NCBI RefSeq assembly: GCF_004331385.1
Contig: NZ_SJON01000009.1
Coordinates: 119,081-183,080, forward strand
From: Enterobacter quasihormaechei
GTDB lineage: Bacteria > Pseudomonadota > Gammaproteobacteria > Enterobacterales > Enterobacteriaceae
Length of the DNA: 64,000 nt
Direction: 5' to 3'
The position numbers were made by a program, and so were the translations under genes. The notes beneath the pieces were generated by a model. The model did not search any database. It worked only from the letters and a program-made list of their open reading frames with translations, and was not told the origin of the DNA. Positions 29,023 to 38,757 of this stretch are shown one piece after another. Within the stretch, counting starts at the first letter, position 1. Every line of letters begins with the position of its first letter.

Positions 29023-32000
29023 TTACGCTTTCTCGATGTTGACCAGAAACGCTTTGTACTCCGGCGTTTGCGAGTTGGAATCGCCGACGTTTGGCGTCAG
29101 GGTGTTGGCGATATAGCCTTTCTGCGCCACCCCTTCAAAGCCCCAGTGCAGCGGAATACCCACCGTCTCGACCTGCTGGCCGTGCACGTTCAGCGACTGC
29201 AAACGACGGGTCACCACCGCCACCGCGCGAATAAAGCCGCGCTTGCTGCTCACCTTCACGCGATCGCCGTTGGCAATGCCCTTCGCTTTCGCCAGCGTTT
29301 CGCTGATCTCCACAAACTGTTCTGGCTGCGCGATAGCGTTAAGCCGCGCGTGCTTGGTCCAGGTGTGGAAATGCTCGGTCAGGCGGTAGGTCGTTCCGAC
29401 ATACGGGAACGTGTCCTTTTTACCTAAACGCAGCACGTCGTCTTCATAGATGCGCACCACCGGGCTGGAGACCACGTTCGGGTGCAGCGGGTTAGTGCCG
29501 AGCGGCGTTTCCATTGGCTCGTAGTGTTCCGGGAACGGCCCTTCCGCCAGCTTGTCGATAGAAAACAGACGTCCCAGCCCTTCCGGCTGCATGATAAACG
29601 GCCCGGTGTTGCTTCCCGGCGCGGCGGTATTGAAGTCCGGGATATCATTTCCCGTCCACTTCGTGCCGTTCCACTCGATCAGCATGCGTTTCGGATCCCA
29701 CGGCTTGCCGTTCACGTCGGCGGATGCACGGTTGTACAATACGCGACGGTTCAGCGGCCACGCCCATGCCCAGCCCAGGGTATTGCCCAGGCCTGACGGG
29801 TCAGCGTTATCGCGGTTGGCCATCTGGTTACCCTGCTCCGTCCAGCTGCCGGTGTAGATCCAGCAGGAAGAGGCGGTGGTCCCGTCGTCACGCAGCAGCG
29901 CAAAGCTGTTCAGCAGCTGGCCTTTCTTCGCCACCAGGTTGCCGTTGGCGTCGTAGAGATCCGCCAGCGCCACGCCGTTGTTCTCTTTGGCGACTTCCTC
30001 AGACTCAGGACGATCCGGCTGCTTGTAGTTCCAGCTCATCTTCAGCAGCGGCTCGGCGCCTTTGCCGCCTTCGGTGCGGTACATTTCGCGCAGACGATGG
30101 TAAATGCCGGCCAGAATTTCGCCGTCATTACGCGCTTCGCCCGGCGCATCCTGCCCTTTCCAGTGCCACTGAAGCCAGCGGCCAGAGTTGGCAATAGAAC
30201 CATCTTCTTCCGCAAAGCAGGTAGATGGCAGGCGGAAGACCTCGGTCTGGATCGCTGCCGGATCGACATCGTTCGATTCACCGTGGTTCTGCCAGAAGGT
30301 AGACGTTTCGGTGACCAGCGGATCGATAACCACCATGTACTTCAGCTTGCTCAGGCTGCGAACGACTTTGTTTTTATCCGGGAATGACGCAACCGGGTTA
30401 AAGCCCTGGCAGATATAACCGGTGACGTCGCCCTTATCCATCATGTTGAAATACTTGATGACGTCATACGCCTGGTCCCATTTCGGCAACCACTCAAAGC
30501 CCCAGTCGTTTTCCTTCTGCGCCGCGTCGCCGTAGAAGGATTTCATCAGGCTAACGGCAAACTTCGGATAGTTGCTCCAGTAGTTCACCTGATCCGGACG
30601 CGTCGCTTTCGGCGTATTGGCGTCAAGCCAGCTTTGCCAGTCGCTCTGCTTCTCGGACGGCAGCGTCAGGTAGCCCGGCAGGCTGGTTGACAGCAGGCCG
30701 AGGTCGGTTAAGCCCTGAATGTTGGAGTGTCCGCGCAGCGCGTTCACGCCGCCACCGGCCATACCCATATTGCCGAGCAGCAGCTGTATCATCGCCATGG
30801 TGCGAATGTTCTGCGCCCCGACGGTGTGCTGTGTCCAGCCCAGCGCATACAGGAACGTGGTGGTCCTGTCGGCGGCGCTGGTGGAAGCCAGCACTTCACA
30901 CACCTTCAGGAAATCGGCTTTTGGTGTTCCGCAGATGTTTTCAACAACGTCCGGCGTGTAGCGGGAAACGTGCTGCTTCAGCAAATTCCACACGCAGCGC
31001 GGATCGGTCAGGGTGTCGTCGCGTTTCGCGTAGCCGTTTTCGTCGAACTGGTAGTTCCAGGACGATTTATCGTACTGACGTTTTTCCGCGTCATAGCCGC
31101 TGAACAGGCCATCTTCAAAGGCGAAATCTTCCCGCACCAGCAGGCTGGCGTTGGTGTAGTGCTTAACGTATTCCGCGTTGATTTTGTTGTTTTCAATCAG
31201 GTACAGCAGCACGCCGGAAAGGAACGTAATGTCCGTACCGGAGCGGATCGGCGCATAAATATCCGCCACCGATGCCGTACGCGTAAAGCGCGGATCGACG
31301 ACGATGAGCGTCGCATCGTTGTTATTTTTCGCTTCCATCGCCCAGCGGAAACCCACCGGATGGGCTTCAGCGGCGTTACCGCCCATCACCACCACGACGT
31401 TAGCGTTTTTGATATCAACCCAGTGGTTGGTCATCGCACCGCGACCAAATGTTGGAGCAAGACTTGCTACCGTTGGTCCGTGTCAGACGCGCGCCTGGTT
31501 ATCTACCGCCAGCATGCCAAGGGAGCGCACAAACTTCTGCGTCAGCATGCCGGTTTCATTACTTGCCGCAGACGCGCACAGCATCCCGGTGGAGGTCCAG
31601 CGGTTAACCGTGACGCCCTGCTCGTTCTTTTCAATAAAGTTGGCGTCGCGGTCCGCTTTCATCAGTTTTGCAATACGTGAGAAGGCCTCGTCCCAGGAGA
31701 TGCGCTGCCATTTGTCGGAACCCGGTGCACGGTATTCCGGATAGCGCAGGCGGTTTTCACTGTGAACGTAGTCCAGCAGTCCCGCCCCTTTCGGGCAAAG
31801 TGCCCCGCGGCTCACCGGATGATCCGGGTCCCCTTCAATATGATAAATCGCTTCTTTGGCGTTCTTCGCGCCATCACCCAGGCTATACATTAATAGCCCA
31901 CAACCCACGGAGCAGTATGTGCAGGTGTTACGGATCTCTTTCGCACGCAGCAGTTTATAGTTGCGTGCCTGAGCCAGCGCCATTTTGGGAGCGAATCCCA

Positions 32001-32070
32001 GCATTGCGGCTGTTGTTCCGGCCATACCGCCCGCGCAGATTTTAAAAAATTGTCTGCGGCTGACGTCCAT
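29023..32070 (-). CDS. fdnG: Formate dehydrogenase-N alpha subunit, selenoprotein (FdnG)
   Basis: Periplasmic molybdenum enzyme that oxidises formate. Reading through the in-frame TGA at 31483-31485 as selenocysteine gives 1015 residues, the same as E. coli FdnG; annotation without readthrough would show two false ORFs. The twin-arginine signal is SRRQFFKICAGG, the 4Fe-4S site is CTYCSVGCGL plus CPKGAG, and the active site reads NQARV-Sec-HGPTVASL. The start at 32070 is preceded by CGAGGACAGCA and matches the E. coli start; a 16-codon extension is not needed. Likely activated by FNR and NarL (sites upstream). Confidence 0.97.
31446..31485 (-). promoter_or_regulatory. SECIS element and selenocysteine codon of fdnG
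   Basis: The TGA (31483-31485) is followed in the mRNA by CACGGACCAACGG and a hairpin with arms AGCAAG and CTTGCT and an exposed GU-rich tip, placed like the bacterial SECIS loops of fdnG and fdhF that recruit SelB. Confidence 0.88.
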
Positions 32071-32132
32071 TGCTGTCCTCGTTATCTGAAAAGACTTCGC
32101 GCCGCAAACTAACAGCAAAGCCCCTGTTTTTT

Positions 32133-32146
32133 TTGCGTCAAATCAA
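32133..32146 (-). promoter_or_regulatory. Candidate FNR site upstream of fdnG
   Basis: On the minus strand the site reads TTGAT-TTGA-CGCAA, one perfect half of the FNR consensus TTGAT-N4-ATCAA and a 3/5 second half, 63-76 bp before the fdnG start. FNR control of fdnG is established in E. coli. Confidence 0.5.
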
Positions 32147-32193
32147 GGTCGCCGAACTTCGCCCCCTTAATAGTCACCGCCGGTATGATTTAT

Positions 32194-32200
32194 TACTCCT
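32194..32200 (+). promoter_or_regulatory. Candidate NarL heptamer between fdnG and yddG
   Basis: TACTCCT fits the NarL heptamer pattern TACYYMT. It lies about 130 bp upstream of the fdnG start, and the inverted partner after a 2-bp gap (CGGGTTA) is poor. Nitrate control is expected from the family; this particular site is tentative. Confidence 0.35.
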
Positions 32201-32290
32201 TTCGGGTTAACCGCGAAACAGAAAATTCGCCTGGTGAATGGGTTAGATGCTATAAGTTTACCCTTTGATTTTTATAAGACTGGCAGGGTT

Positions 32291-33169
32291 ATGGACAGAA
32301 AAAAAGCAACGCTGATTGGTCTGGCGGCCATACTGCTGTGGAGCACCATGGTGGGTCTCATCCGCAGCGTCAGTGAGGGACTGGGCCCGGTGGGGGGCGC
32401 AGCGATGATCTACACCGTCAGCGGGTTATTGTGTCTGGCGACGGTAGGTTTCCCGGATATTAAACGGTTTTCGAAAGGCTATCTCATTGCGGGCAGCGTC
32501 CTGTTTGTCAGCTATGAAATGTGCCTTGCCCTGTCGCTTGGTTTTGCCGCGACACGCTCGCAGGCAATTGAGGTGGGCATGGTCAACTATCTCTGGCCAA
32601 GCCTGACGATTGTGTTCGCCATTTTGTTCAACGGGCAAAAATCCACCCTGTGGGTGATCCCCGGCTTAGCGATCTCCCTGCTGGGCGTGGGCTGGGTCTT
32701 AGGCGGCGAAAACGGGCTGCACGTTCACGACATCATGCAAAACATCGTTTCCAGCCCGCTGAGCTACGGGCTGGCATTTGCCGGCGCCTTTATCTGGGCC
32801 GCCTACTGCACCGTCACCAGCAGGTATGCCAGAGGGCAAAACGGCATTACCCTATTCGTGCTGCTGACCGCCTTAAGCCTGTGGGTGAAATATGCCCTAA
32901 GCGACCAGCCCGATATGGTGTTCAGCGTGCCGGTAGTGGTGAAGCTGCTGATGTGCGGCGTTGCTCTAGGCTTCGGCTATGCCGCCTGGAACATTGGGAT
33001 CCTCCACGGTAACGTGACGGTGCTTGCAGCCGTCTCCTACTTCACCCCGGTACTTTCTGCCGCGCTGGCGGCTATTGTGCTGAGCTCGCCGCTTTCATTC
33101 TCATTCTGGCAAGGAGCATTAATGGTTTGCGCCGGGTCATTACTGTGCTGGTATGCCACCCGTAAATAG
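32291..33169 (+). CDS. yddG: Aromatic amino acid exporter YddG (DMT family)
   Basis: A 292-residue drug/metabolite transporter with ten membrane segments, of the YddG type (MDRKKATLIGLAAILLWSTMVG start, SQAIEVGMVNYLWPSLTI, FGYAAWNIGILHGN). YddG exports aromatic amino acids and, in Salmonella, takes part in methyl viologen efflux together with the neighbouring porin. The ATG at 32291 follows GGCAGGGTT; a longer frame from 32234 is open but less likely. Divergent from fdnG and followed by the porin gene, as in Salmonella. Confidence 0.92.
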   Translation: MDRKKATLIGLAAILLWSTMVGLIRSVSEGLGPVGGAAMIYTVSGLLCLATVGFPDIKRFSKGYLIAGSVLFVSYEMCLALSLGFAATRSQAIEVGMVNYLWPSLTIVFAILFNGQKSTLWVIPGLAISLLGVGWVLGGENGLHVHDIMQNIVSSPLSYGLAFAGAFIWAAYCTVTSRYARGQNGITLFVLLTALSLWVKYALSDQPDMVFSVPVVVKLLMCGVALGFGYAAWNIGILHGNVTVLAAVSYFTPVLSAALAAIVLSSPLSFSFWQGALMVCAGSLLCWYATRK

Positions 33170-33793
33170 GCATTTTATTTCTGGCCGGGGTTGCCATGCC
33201 CGGCTATTAATTAACATAAATTTAAAATGTGATCACACTTGAGAATATTATTTATAACATTAGATAGGGTGACGAATTCCGCTTATATTGCCCTTATGCA
33301 ACTTTGCCTGCGGCGTTAAATTGACAAAAACTGACAACGCACGTAATTAATTGCAGCGAAATATTCCCACCCTATATAGCACAAACTGCAATAGTTTATT
33401 TCTGAATGTGTCTATTAAGGACAATTTCCCTGTTTTCAATAACACTCCTAACATACTGTTTTTACAGCAATTAAAAATAATTTCACTTAAGTAACGTCAT
33501 TCCATCGCTCTGAATTAGAAAATAAAGCGTCCGCTATTAAATTATAAGCCGCTAAATTATCATGGCGAGTTAATAAACGTTTTATGTGTAAATATTAATC
33601 TAATTATCCACATTTACGGCAATTTTTCAGATCGCGATCACACTAATTGAAATTTTCTTTAATATTTTGAAACTTATTATTGAAAGCAGTCTACGGAATT
33701 TTAAAAATAGTCTGCCATTGACGATAAGCCTCGTTTAAAAATCGCTCATATGGTTTAGGAAATACCTAATTAAAATTATAAAGGTCAATTAAG
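33170..33793 (+). promoter_or_regulatory. Long AT-rich upstream region of the porin gene
   Basis: This 624-bp non-coding stretch begins with a GCCGGG/CCCGGC hairpin (33184-33204) that may end yddG transcription. The rest is strongly AT-rich with many A/T runs, which is usual for porin promoters bound by H-NS and OmpR. The stretch TATTTTGAAACTTATTATTG (near 33663-33682) resembles an OmpR box. GTGATCACACTTG at 33230-33242 holds a short GTGATCAC palindrome. I see no convincing small gene. Confidence 0.5.
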
Positions 33794-34867
33794 ATGAAAC
33801 TTAAATTAGTTGCAGTGGCAGTCACTTCCATGTTGGCAGCAGGCGTTGTTAACGCGGCTGAAGTTTTTAACAAAGACGGTAACAAGCTGGATCTGTACGG
33901 TAAAGTTACAGGTCTGCACTATTTTTCTGATGATGCAGGTAGCGACGGCGACAAAACGTATGTTCGTCTGGGTTTCAAAGGTGAAACGCAGATCAACGAT
34001 CGTCTGACCGGTTACGGCCAGTGGGAATATGAGTTCAAGGGCAACCGCTCTGAAGCTCAGGGTTCTGACGGCAACAAAACCCGTCTGGCCTACGCGGGTC
34101 TGAAGTTCGATGAATTCGGTTCTTTCGACTACGGTCGTAACTACGGTGTTGCTTACGACGTTGGCGCATGGACTGACGTTCTGCCAGAATTCGGTGGCGA
34201 TACCTGGACGCAGACGGACGGCTTCATGACCGGCCGTACCACCGGCGTTGCAACCTACCGTAACACCGACTTCTTCGGTCTGGTTGACGGCCTGAACGTT
34301 GCCGCTCAGTACCAGGGTAAAAACGACCGTACTAATATCACCGAATCAAACGGTGACGGATGGGGTCTGTCTTCTACCTATGAATTCGACGGCTTCGGCG
34401 TGGGCGCAACCTACGCGAAATCTGACCGTACTGACCGTCAGGTTCGTGCAGCAAGCAACCTGAACGCAGGCGGCGATAACGCAGAAGTATGGGCAGCGGG
34501 CCTGAAGTACGATGCGAACAACATCTACCTGGCAACCACCTACTCTGAAACCCGCAACATGACCGCGTTCGGTGACGGCCACGTTGCAAACAAAGCGCAG
34601 AACTTTGAAGTTGTTGCACAGTACCAGTTCGACTTCGGCCTGCGTCCGTCCATCGCTTACCTGAAATCCAAAGGTAAAGACATCGGCTCTTACGGCGACC
34701 AGGACCTGGTGGAATACATTGATGTTGGCGCGAGCTACTACTTCAACAAAAACATGTCCACCTACGTTGATTACAAAATCAACCTGGTTGATGACAGCCA
34801 GTTCACCAAAGATGCCAAAGTGGCAACCGACAACATCGTTGCTGTTGGTCTGACCTACCAGTTCTAA
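33794..34867 (+). CDS. ompD: General porin of the OmpC/OmpD/NmpC group
   Basis: Trimeric outer-membrane porin of 357 residues. It has a signal peptide 1-21 ([17 protein letters not shown]), the mature start [17 protein letters not shown], the PEFGGDTW motif of constriction loop 3, and the terminal phenylalanine of LTYQF. Codon use is strongly biased to preferred codons, indicating high expression. The position between yddG and smvA equals that of Salmonella OmpD/NmpC, which is why I use that symbol; sequence alone also allows OmpC-like or OmpN. Confidence 0.85.
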   Translation: MKLKLVAVAVTSMLAAGVVNAAEVFNKDGNKLDLYGKVTGLHYFSDDAGSDGDKTYVRLGFKGETQINDRLTGYGQWEYEFKGNRSEAQGSDGNKTRLAYAGLKFDEFGSFDYGRNYGVAYDVGAWTDVLPEFGGDTWTQTDGFMTGRTTGVATYRNTDFFGLVDGLNVAAQYQGKNDRTNITESNGDGWGLSSTYEFDGFGVGATYAKSDRTDRQVRAASNLNAGGDNAEVWAAGLKYDANNIYLATTYSETRNMTAFGDGHVANKAQNFEVVAQYQFDFGLRPSIAYLKSKGKDIGSYGDQDLVEYIDVGASYYFNKNMSTYVDYKINLVDDSQFTKDAKVATDNIVAVGLTYQF

Positions 34868-34882
34868 GACAGGTTCGTTATG

Positions 34883-34912
34883 AAAAGCCAGCCTCTGCGG
34901 CTGGCTTTTTTT
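34883..34912. terminator. Bidirectional terminator between porin and smvA
   Basis: GCCAGCC-TCTGC-GGCTGGC stem (34887-34905), preceded by AAAA and followed by TTTTTTT, so it works in both directions. It ends the porin transcript and touches the stop codon of converging smvA. Confidence 0.9.
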
Positions 34913-36401
34913 ATGCCTGCTCTCCTGCCTTCGCCAGACTAAACCAGATCCCGACCGCCAGGATCAGCAGCATGCCTCCCGCACTGCCTAACGCTACGCT
35001 GTGTGACGTGATAAACGCCGTTTTGGCTGCGTCAATCACCGAGTCAGCGAGGGCTGGCGTCAAGTCCTGCGCTACCTTGACCGCTTCGCCAATGGATGAC
35101 GAGGCCTTATCTACAAGCGACGCGTCCAGCGCCTGCGGCAGCTCAATAGATGCCGAGAAGCTGCGGGTTAACAGCAGACCGAAAATGGCAATCCCCAGAC
35201 CTGCCCCCAGCTCATAGGACATGGTTTCGATCGCGCCCGCGGCGGCGGCTTTCTCTTTCGGCGCGGCGGCCATGATCGCCGACGTGGAGGCGAGCAGCGC
35301 ACTGGCGGCGCTAAAGCCCAGCAGCACCATCAGGCTCCACGCCTGCCACTGTTGCGTACTGAAATCGAGCGTCGACAGGCCGATAAAACTGACCGCGCTT
35401 AGCCCCATGCCCCCGGCAGCGACAATGCGCAGCCCCAGACGTCCCACCAGCACGCCGGCAATCGGCCCGCTGAAGCCGCTCGCCACCATCACCGGCAGCA
35501 TAAACATCCCTGCTTCAAACGGCGTAAAACCATGCACGAACTGCAACTCCTGCGCCATCAGCAGCTCAAAGCCCACCAGCGCAATCATGGCGGTCATCGC
35601 CATCACCACGCCGCTTAGAATGATGCGGTGGCAAAACAGGCGCATGTCGATCATCGGCACGCTCGCGCGCAGCTGGATACGGACGAAGACAAACAGCATC
35701 GCCGCCCCGGTCAGTAAGGTGCTGGCCACGATCCACGGGGACAGTACCCCTTTCAGGGCCGTTTTTGCGCTGTAAACCAGCAGCAGGATCGCCACAATCA
35801 GCATGATCGCATGGCTGATATTCAGCGGCTGCTCTGGCCGTCCCTGCTGAGCAGGCACAAAGCGCGCTGCGAGCGACACCACAATCAGGACAATGGGCAC
35901 GTTAATCAGGAACACCGATCCCCAGTAAAAGTGTTCCAGCAGCATGCCGCCAATCAGCGGGCCAAACGCCGCCCCGCCCGAGCCCACCGCCGCCCAGACG
36001 CCAAGCGCGATATTACGATGCCGCGCGTCGACAAACAGCGTGCGGATGCCCGCAAGCGTGGCCGGGATGATCATCGCCGCGCCAATCGCCAGCGATGCGC
36101 GGGCGGCAATCAGCCAGCCCGCCGTAGGTGCGAAGGCCGCCGCCAGCGACGACAGGCCAAACAGCGTACTGCCAATCATCAGCAGGCGCTTGAAGCCAAT
36201 GCGATCCCCCAGCGCGCCCATGGGAAGCACCATTCCCGCCATCACCAGCGAGTAGATATCAATAATCCACAGCAATTCGTTGCCGCTGGCACCCAGCGTC
36301 ATGCTCAATGTCGGTGCGGCCACGTGCAGCACCGTCGCGTCAATCGCCACCGGGATATACACCAGCACGATAATCACTAACGCTAACCACTGACGAAACA
36401 T
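34911..36401 (-). CDS. smvA: MFS efflux pump SmvA (methyl viologen / cationic biocide export)
   Basis: A 496-residue 14-segment major facilitator of the QacA/Smr type. The N-terminal segment VAIDATVLHVAAPTLSMTLGAS carries the membrane aspartate typical of DHA2 pumps, and motif A is PMGALGDRIGFKRLLM. In Salmonella SmvA exports methyl viologen, and in Klebsiella its overexpression reduces susceptibility to chlorhexidine and other cationic biocides. The divergent tetR-type gene (smvR) and the operators between them match those species. Confidence 0.92.
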   Translation of the reverse strand: MFRQWLALVIIVLVYIPVAIDATVLHVAAPTLSMTLGASGNELLWIIDIYSLVMAGMVLPMGALGDRIGFKRLLMIGSTLFGLSSLAAAFAPTAGWLIAARASLAIGAAMIIPATLAGIRTLFVDARHRNIALGVWAAVGSGGAAFGPLIGGMLLEHFYWGSVFLINVPIVLIVVSLAARFVPAQQGRPEQPLNISHAIMLIVAILLLVYSAKTALKGVLSPWIVASTLLTGAAMLFVFVRIQLRASVPMIDMRLFCHRIILSGVVMAMTAMIALVGFELLMAQELQFVHGFTPFEAGMFMLPVMVASGFSGPIAGVLVGRLGLRIVAAGGMGLSAVSFIGLSTLDFSTQQWQAWSLMVLLGFSAASALLASTSAIMAAAPKEKAAAAGAIETMSYELGAGLGIAIFGLLLTRSFSASIELPQALDASLVDKASSSIGEAVKVAQDLTPALADSVIDAAKTAFITSHSVALGSAGGMLLILAVGIWFSLAKAGEQA

Positions 36402-36423
36402 AAATTTCCTTTTCAGTTAAAAA

Positions 36424-36439
36424 CTGGACACATGTCCAG
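36424..36439. promoter_or_regulatory. SmvR operator 1
   Basis: CTGGACA-CA-TGTCCAG, a perfect inverted repeat with 7-bp arms, 23 bp before smvA and about 80 bp before smvR. A related second copy lies at 36459-36474. TetR-family repressors bind such sites; SmvR is the natural candidate. Confidence 0.75.
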
Positions 36440-36458
36440 AATGCGATCCTACGTAAAG

Positions 36459-36474
36459 TTGAACACTTGTCCAG
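36459..36474. promoter_or_regulatory. SmvR operator 2
   Basis: TTGAACA-CT-TGTCCAG, the same arrangement with one perfect and one partly degenerate arm, centred 35 bp from operator 1. The pair could allow graded control of both divergent genes. Confidence 0.6.
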
Positions 36475-36517
36475 CTCTTTGTTACACTCGTTGCGTTGCT
36501 ATTGAGAGTGAGGAAAT

Positions 36518-37093
36518 ATGCGTTATCTGAGCAAGGACGAGCGTCGCGAAGAAATATTACACGCTGCAATGCGCGTGGCCCTGTCTGAAGGGCTGTCGGC
36601 GATGACCGTCCGCCGTATCGCTACCGAAGCGGGCATCGCGACCGGACAGGTTCATCATCATTTTGCTTCGGCGGGGGAACTCAAAGCGCTGGCGTTTGTA
36701 CGGCTGATCCGCGATCTGCTGGATGCGGAGGTCGTGGGTGAAAATGCCGGCTGGCGCGAACGCCTGCACGCCATGCTTGGCAGCGATGACGGCGGGTTTG
36801 AGCCCTACATTCGCCTCTGGCGCGAAGCCCAGATCCTGGCAAGTCGGGATAGCGACATAAAAGGTGCGTACGTTCTGACCATGGAAATGTGGCACCAGGA
36901 GACGGTGGCGATAATTTGTGCCGGGGCGGAGGCCAACGCCTTTACCCTCACCGACCGGCCAGAAAATATTGCCTGGCGCTTAATCGGGCTGGTCTGCGGT
37001 CTCGACGGTATTTACGTTTTAAATATGCCGGAAATGGACGATGCGGCATTTAATAAGCATCTGGACAAACTTATCTCCCTCGAATTGTTTTAA
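36518..37093 (+). CDS. smvR: TetR-family repressor SmvR
   Basis: A 191-residue regulator. The N-terminal helix-turn-helix (EEILHAAMRVALSEGLSAMTVRRIATEAGIATGQVHHHFAS, 11-51) is a classic TetR domain; the rest is the all-helical ligand domain. Divergent from smvA with two palindromes between. In Klebsiella loss of SmvR raises SmvA and biocide tolerance. The gene is intact here. Confidence 0.9.
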   Translation: MRYLSKDERREEILHAAMRVALSEGLSAMTVRRIATEAGIATGQVHHHFASAGELKALAFVRLIRDLLDAEVVGENAGWRERLHAMLGSDDGGFEPYIRLWREAQILASRDSDIKGAYVLTMEMWHQETVAIICAGAEANAFTLTDRPENIAWRLIGLVCGLDGIYVLNMPEMDDAAFNKHLDKLISLELF

Positions 37094-37147
37094 TACTCCC
37101 ATCGGAGTATTAATTTCCGTAAAAAGTTACATTTCGTAACACATAAA

Positions 37148-37191
37148 GCGAACCCTGATTCCCTTTCTAAACTCAGGGATTCGCTTTTTTT
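37148..37191 (+). terminator. Intrinsic terminator after smvR
   Basis: GCGAA-CCCTGA (37148-37158) pairs with TCAGGG-A-TTCGC (37173-37184, one bulged A), followed by seven T. A shorter TAATACTCC/GGAGTATTA hairpin sits right at the smvR stop codon (37092-37114). Confidence 0.88.
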
Positions 37192-37304
37192 ATCTATCCT
37201 TTCAGATGTATCCCAAAACATCCAATAACATCTACATACCACCAACAGATATCTGACTGTTTTTAATTGTTTTTTCTCTTAATCTGGTTGAGCAAGAGGG
37301 CGAT

Positions 37305-38690
37305 ATGTCACAACAAAGTGAGAAAAGTAATCAGCATCTATTGAGTAACTGGAAACCGGAAAACGCGCAATTTTGGGAAAATAAAGGGAAACATATCGCA
37401 CGAAGAAACCTATGGATTTCCGTTGCTTGTTTACTGCTGGCGTTTTGCGTATGGATGTTATTTAGCGCCGTTGCGGTTAATCTTAATAAAGTCGGATTTA
37501 ATTTCAGCACCGATCAGCTTTTTATGCTAACGGCATTGCCTTCCCTGTCCGGCGCGATATTGCGTGTCCCCTACTCTTTTATGGTCCCGATATTTGGCGG
37601 GCGTTACTGGACCGTGTTAAGCACCGTCATTCTGGTGGTTCCATGCGTCTGGCTTGGGTTCGCCATTCAGAATACGGCCACGCCATACTGGGTGTTTATC
37701 ATCATCGCGCTGCTGTGCGGCTTTGCCGGGGCTAACTTTGCCTCCAGCATGGGCAATATCAGCTTCTTCTTCCCGAAAGCCAAACAGGGCAGCGCGCTGG
37801 GCATTAATGGCGGGCTGGGTAACCTGGGCGTCAGCGTCATGCAACTGGTCGCGCCGCTGGTGATTTTCCTGCCAATGTTCACCTTCCTCGGCGTGCACGG
37901 CGTGCCGCAGGAAGACGGCTCAACGATGTGGCTGGCGAATGCCGCCTGGATCTGGGTGCCGCTGCTCATTCTGGCCACGATTGCCGCGTTCTTTGGCATG
38001 AACGATATCGCCAGCTCGAAAGCGTCCATTGCCAGCCAGTTGCCGGTGCTGAAACGCTTTCACCTGTGGCTGCTGAGCCTGCTGTATCTCGCCACCTTCG
38101 GCTCGTTTATCGGCTTCTCGGCGGGCTTTGCCATGCTGTCGAAAACCCAGTTCCCGGACGTTAACATCCTGCATCTCGCCTTCTTCGGCCCGCTGATTGG
38201 CGCGCTGGCGCGTTCGGCGGGCGGAATGATCTCTGACCGGCTCGGCGGCGTGCGGGTTACGCTGATCAACTTCGTCTTTATGGCCGTCTTCAGCGCCCTG
38301 ATTTTCCTGACGCTTCCCGGCTCCGGCTCCGGCAGCTTTATGGCGTTCTACCTGGTGTTTATGGGGCTGTTCCTCACCGCGGGTCTCGGCAGCGGATCGA
38401 CCTTCCAGATGATTGCGATCATCTTCCGCCAAATCACCCTCGACCGCGTCAAAAAGCAAGGCGGCACCGACGAGCAGGCGCAGCACGAAGCGGTGACGGA
38501 AACCGCCGCCGCGCTGGGCTTTATCTCCGCCATCGGCGCGGTGGGTGGATTCTTTATCCCTAAAGCGTTCGGCACATCGCTGGCCATGACCGGTTCGCCG
38601 GTTGGGGCCATGAAAGTTTTCCTCGTGTTTTACATCGTCTGCGTGTTCGTCACCTGGCTGGTGTACGGCCGCAAATCCTCAAAAAAATAA
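37305..38690 (+). CDS. narU: Nitrate/nitrite transporter NarU
   Basis: A 461-residue NarK-type major facilitator with 12 segments. The two nitrate signature motifs are clear: GFAGANFASSMGNISFFFPKAKQGSALGINGGLGNLGVS in the N-half and GLGSGSTFQMIAIIFR in the C-half; the substrate arginine of TM2 is in ILRVPYSF. It imports nitrate or exchanges it for nitrite. It is 67 bp before narZ, the E. coli NarU arrangement, which separates it from NarK. Confidence 0.94.
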   Translation: MSQQSEKSNQHLLSNWKPENAQFWENKGKHIARRNLWISVACLLLAFCVWMLFSAVAVNLNKVGFNFSTDQLFMLTALPSLSGAILRVPYSFMVPIFGGRYWTVLSTVILVVPCVWLGFAIQNTATPYWVFIIIALLCGFAGANFASSMGNISFFFPKAKQGSALGINGGLGNLGVSVMQLVAPLVIFLPMFTFLGVHGVPQEDGSTMWLANAAWIWVPLLILATIAAFFGMNDIASSKASIASQLPVLKRFHLWLLSLLYLATFGSFIGFSAGFAMLSKTQFPDVNILHLAFFGPLIGALARSAGGMISDRLGGVRVTLINFVFMAVFSALIFLTLPGSGSGSFMAFYLVFMGLFLTAGLGSGSTFQMIAIIFRQITLDRVKKQGGTDEQAQHEAVTETAAALGFISAIGAVGGFFIPKAFGTSLAMTGSPVGAMKVFLVFYIVCVFVTWLVYGRKSSKK

Positions 38691-38757
38691 TAACTACATT
38701 TTCGCCGGAGCGTGATGCATCGCCCTCCGGCAATGCTATCGAAGCAGGAGAAATGTC

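Noticed and set aside
29023..31434. Apparent separate 803-residue formate dehydrogenase gene next to a 211-residue one (31483-32118)
   Set aside because: The break is a selenocysteine TGA with a SECIS-like hairpin; reading through gives one FdnG of 1015 residues.
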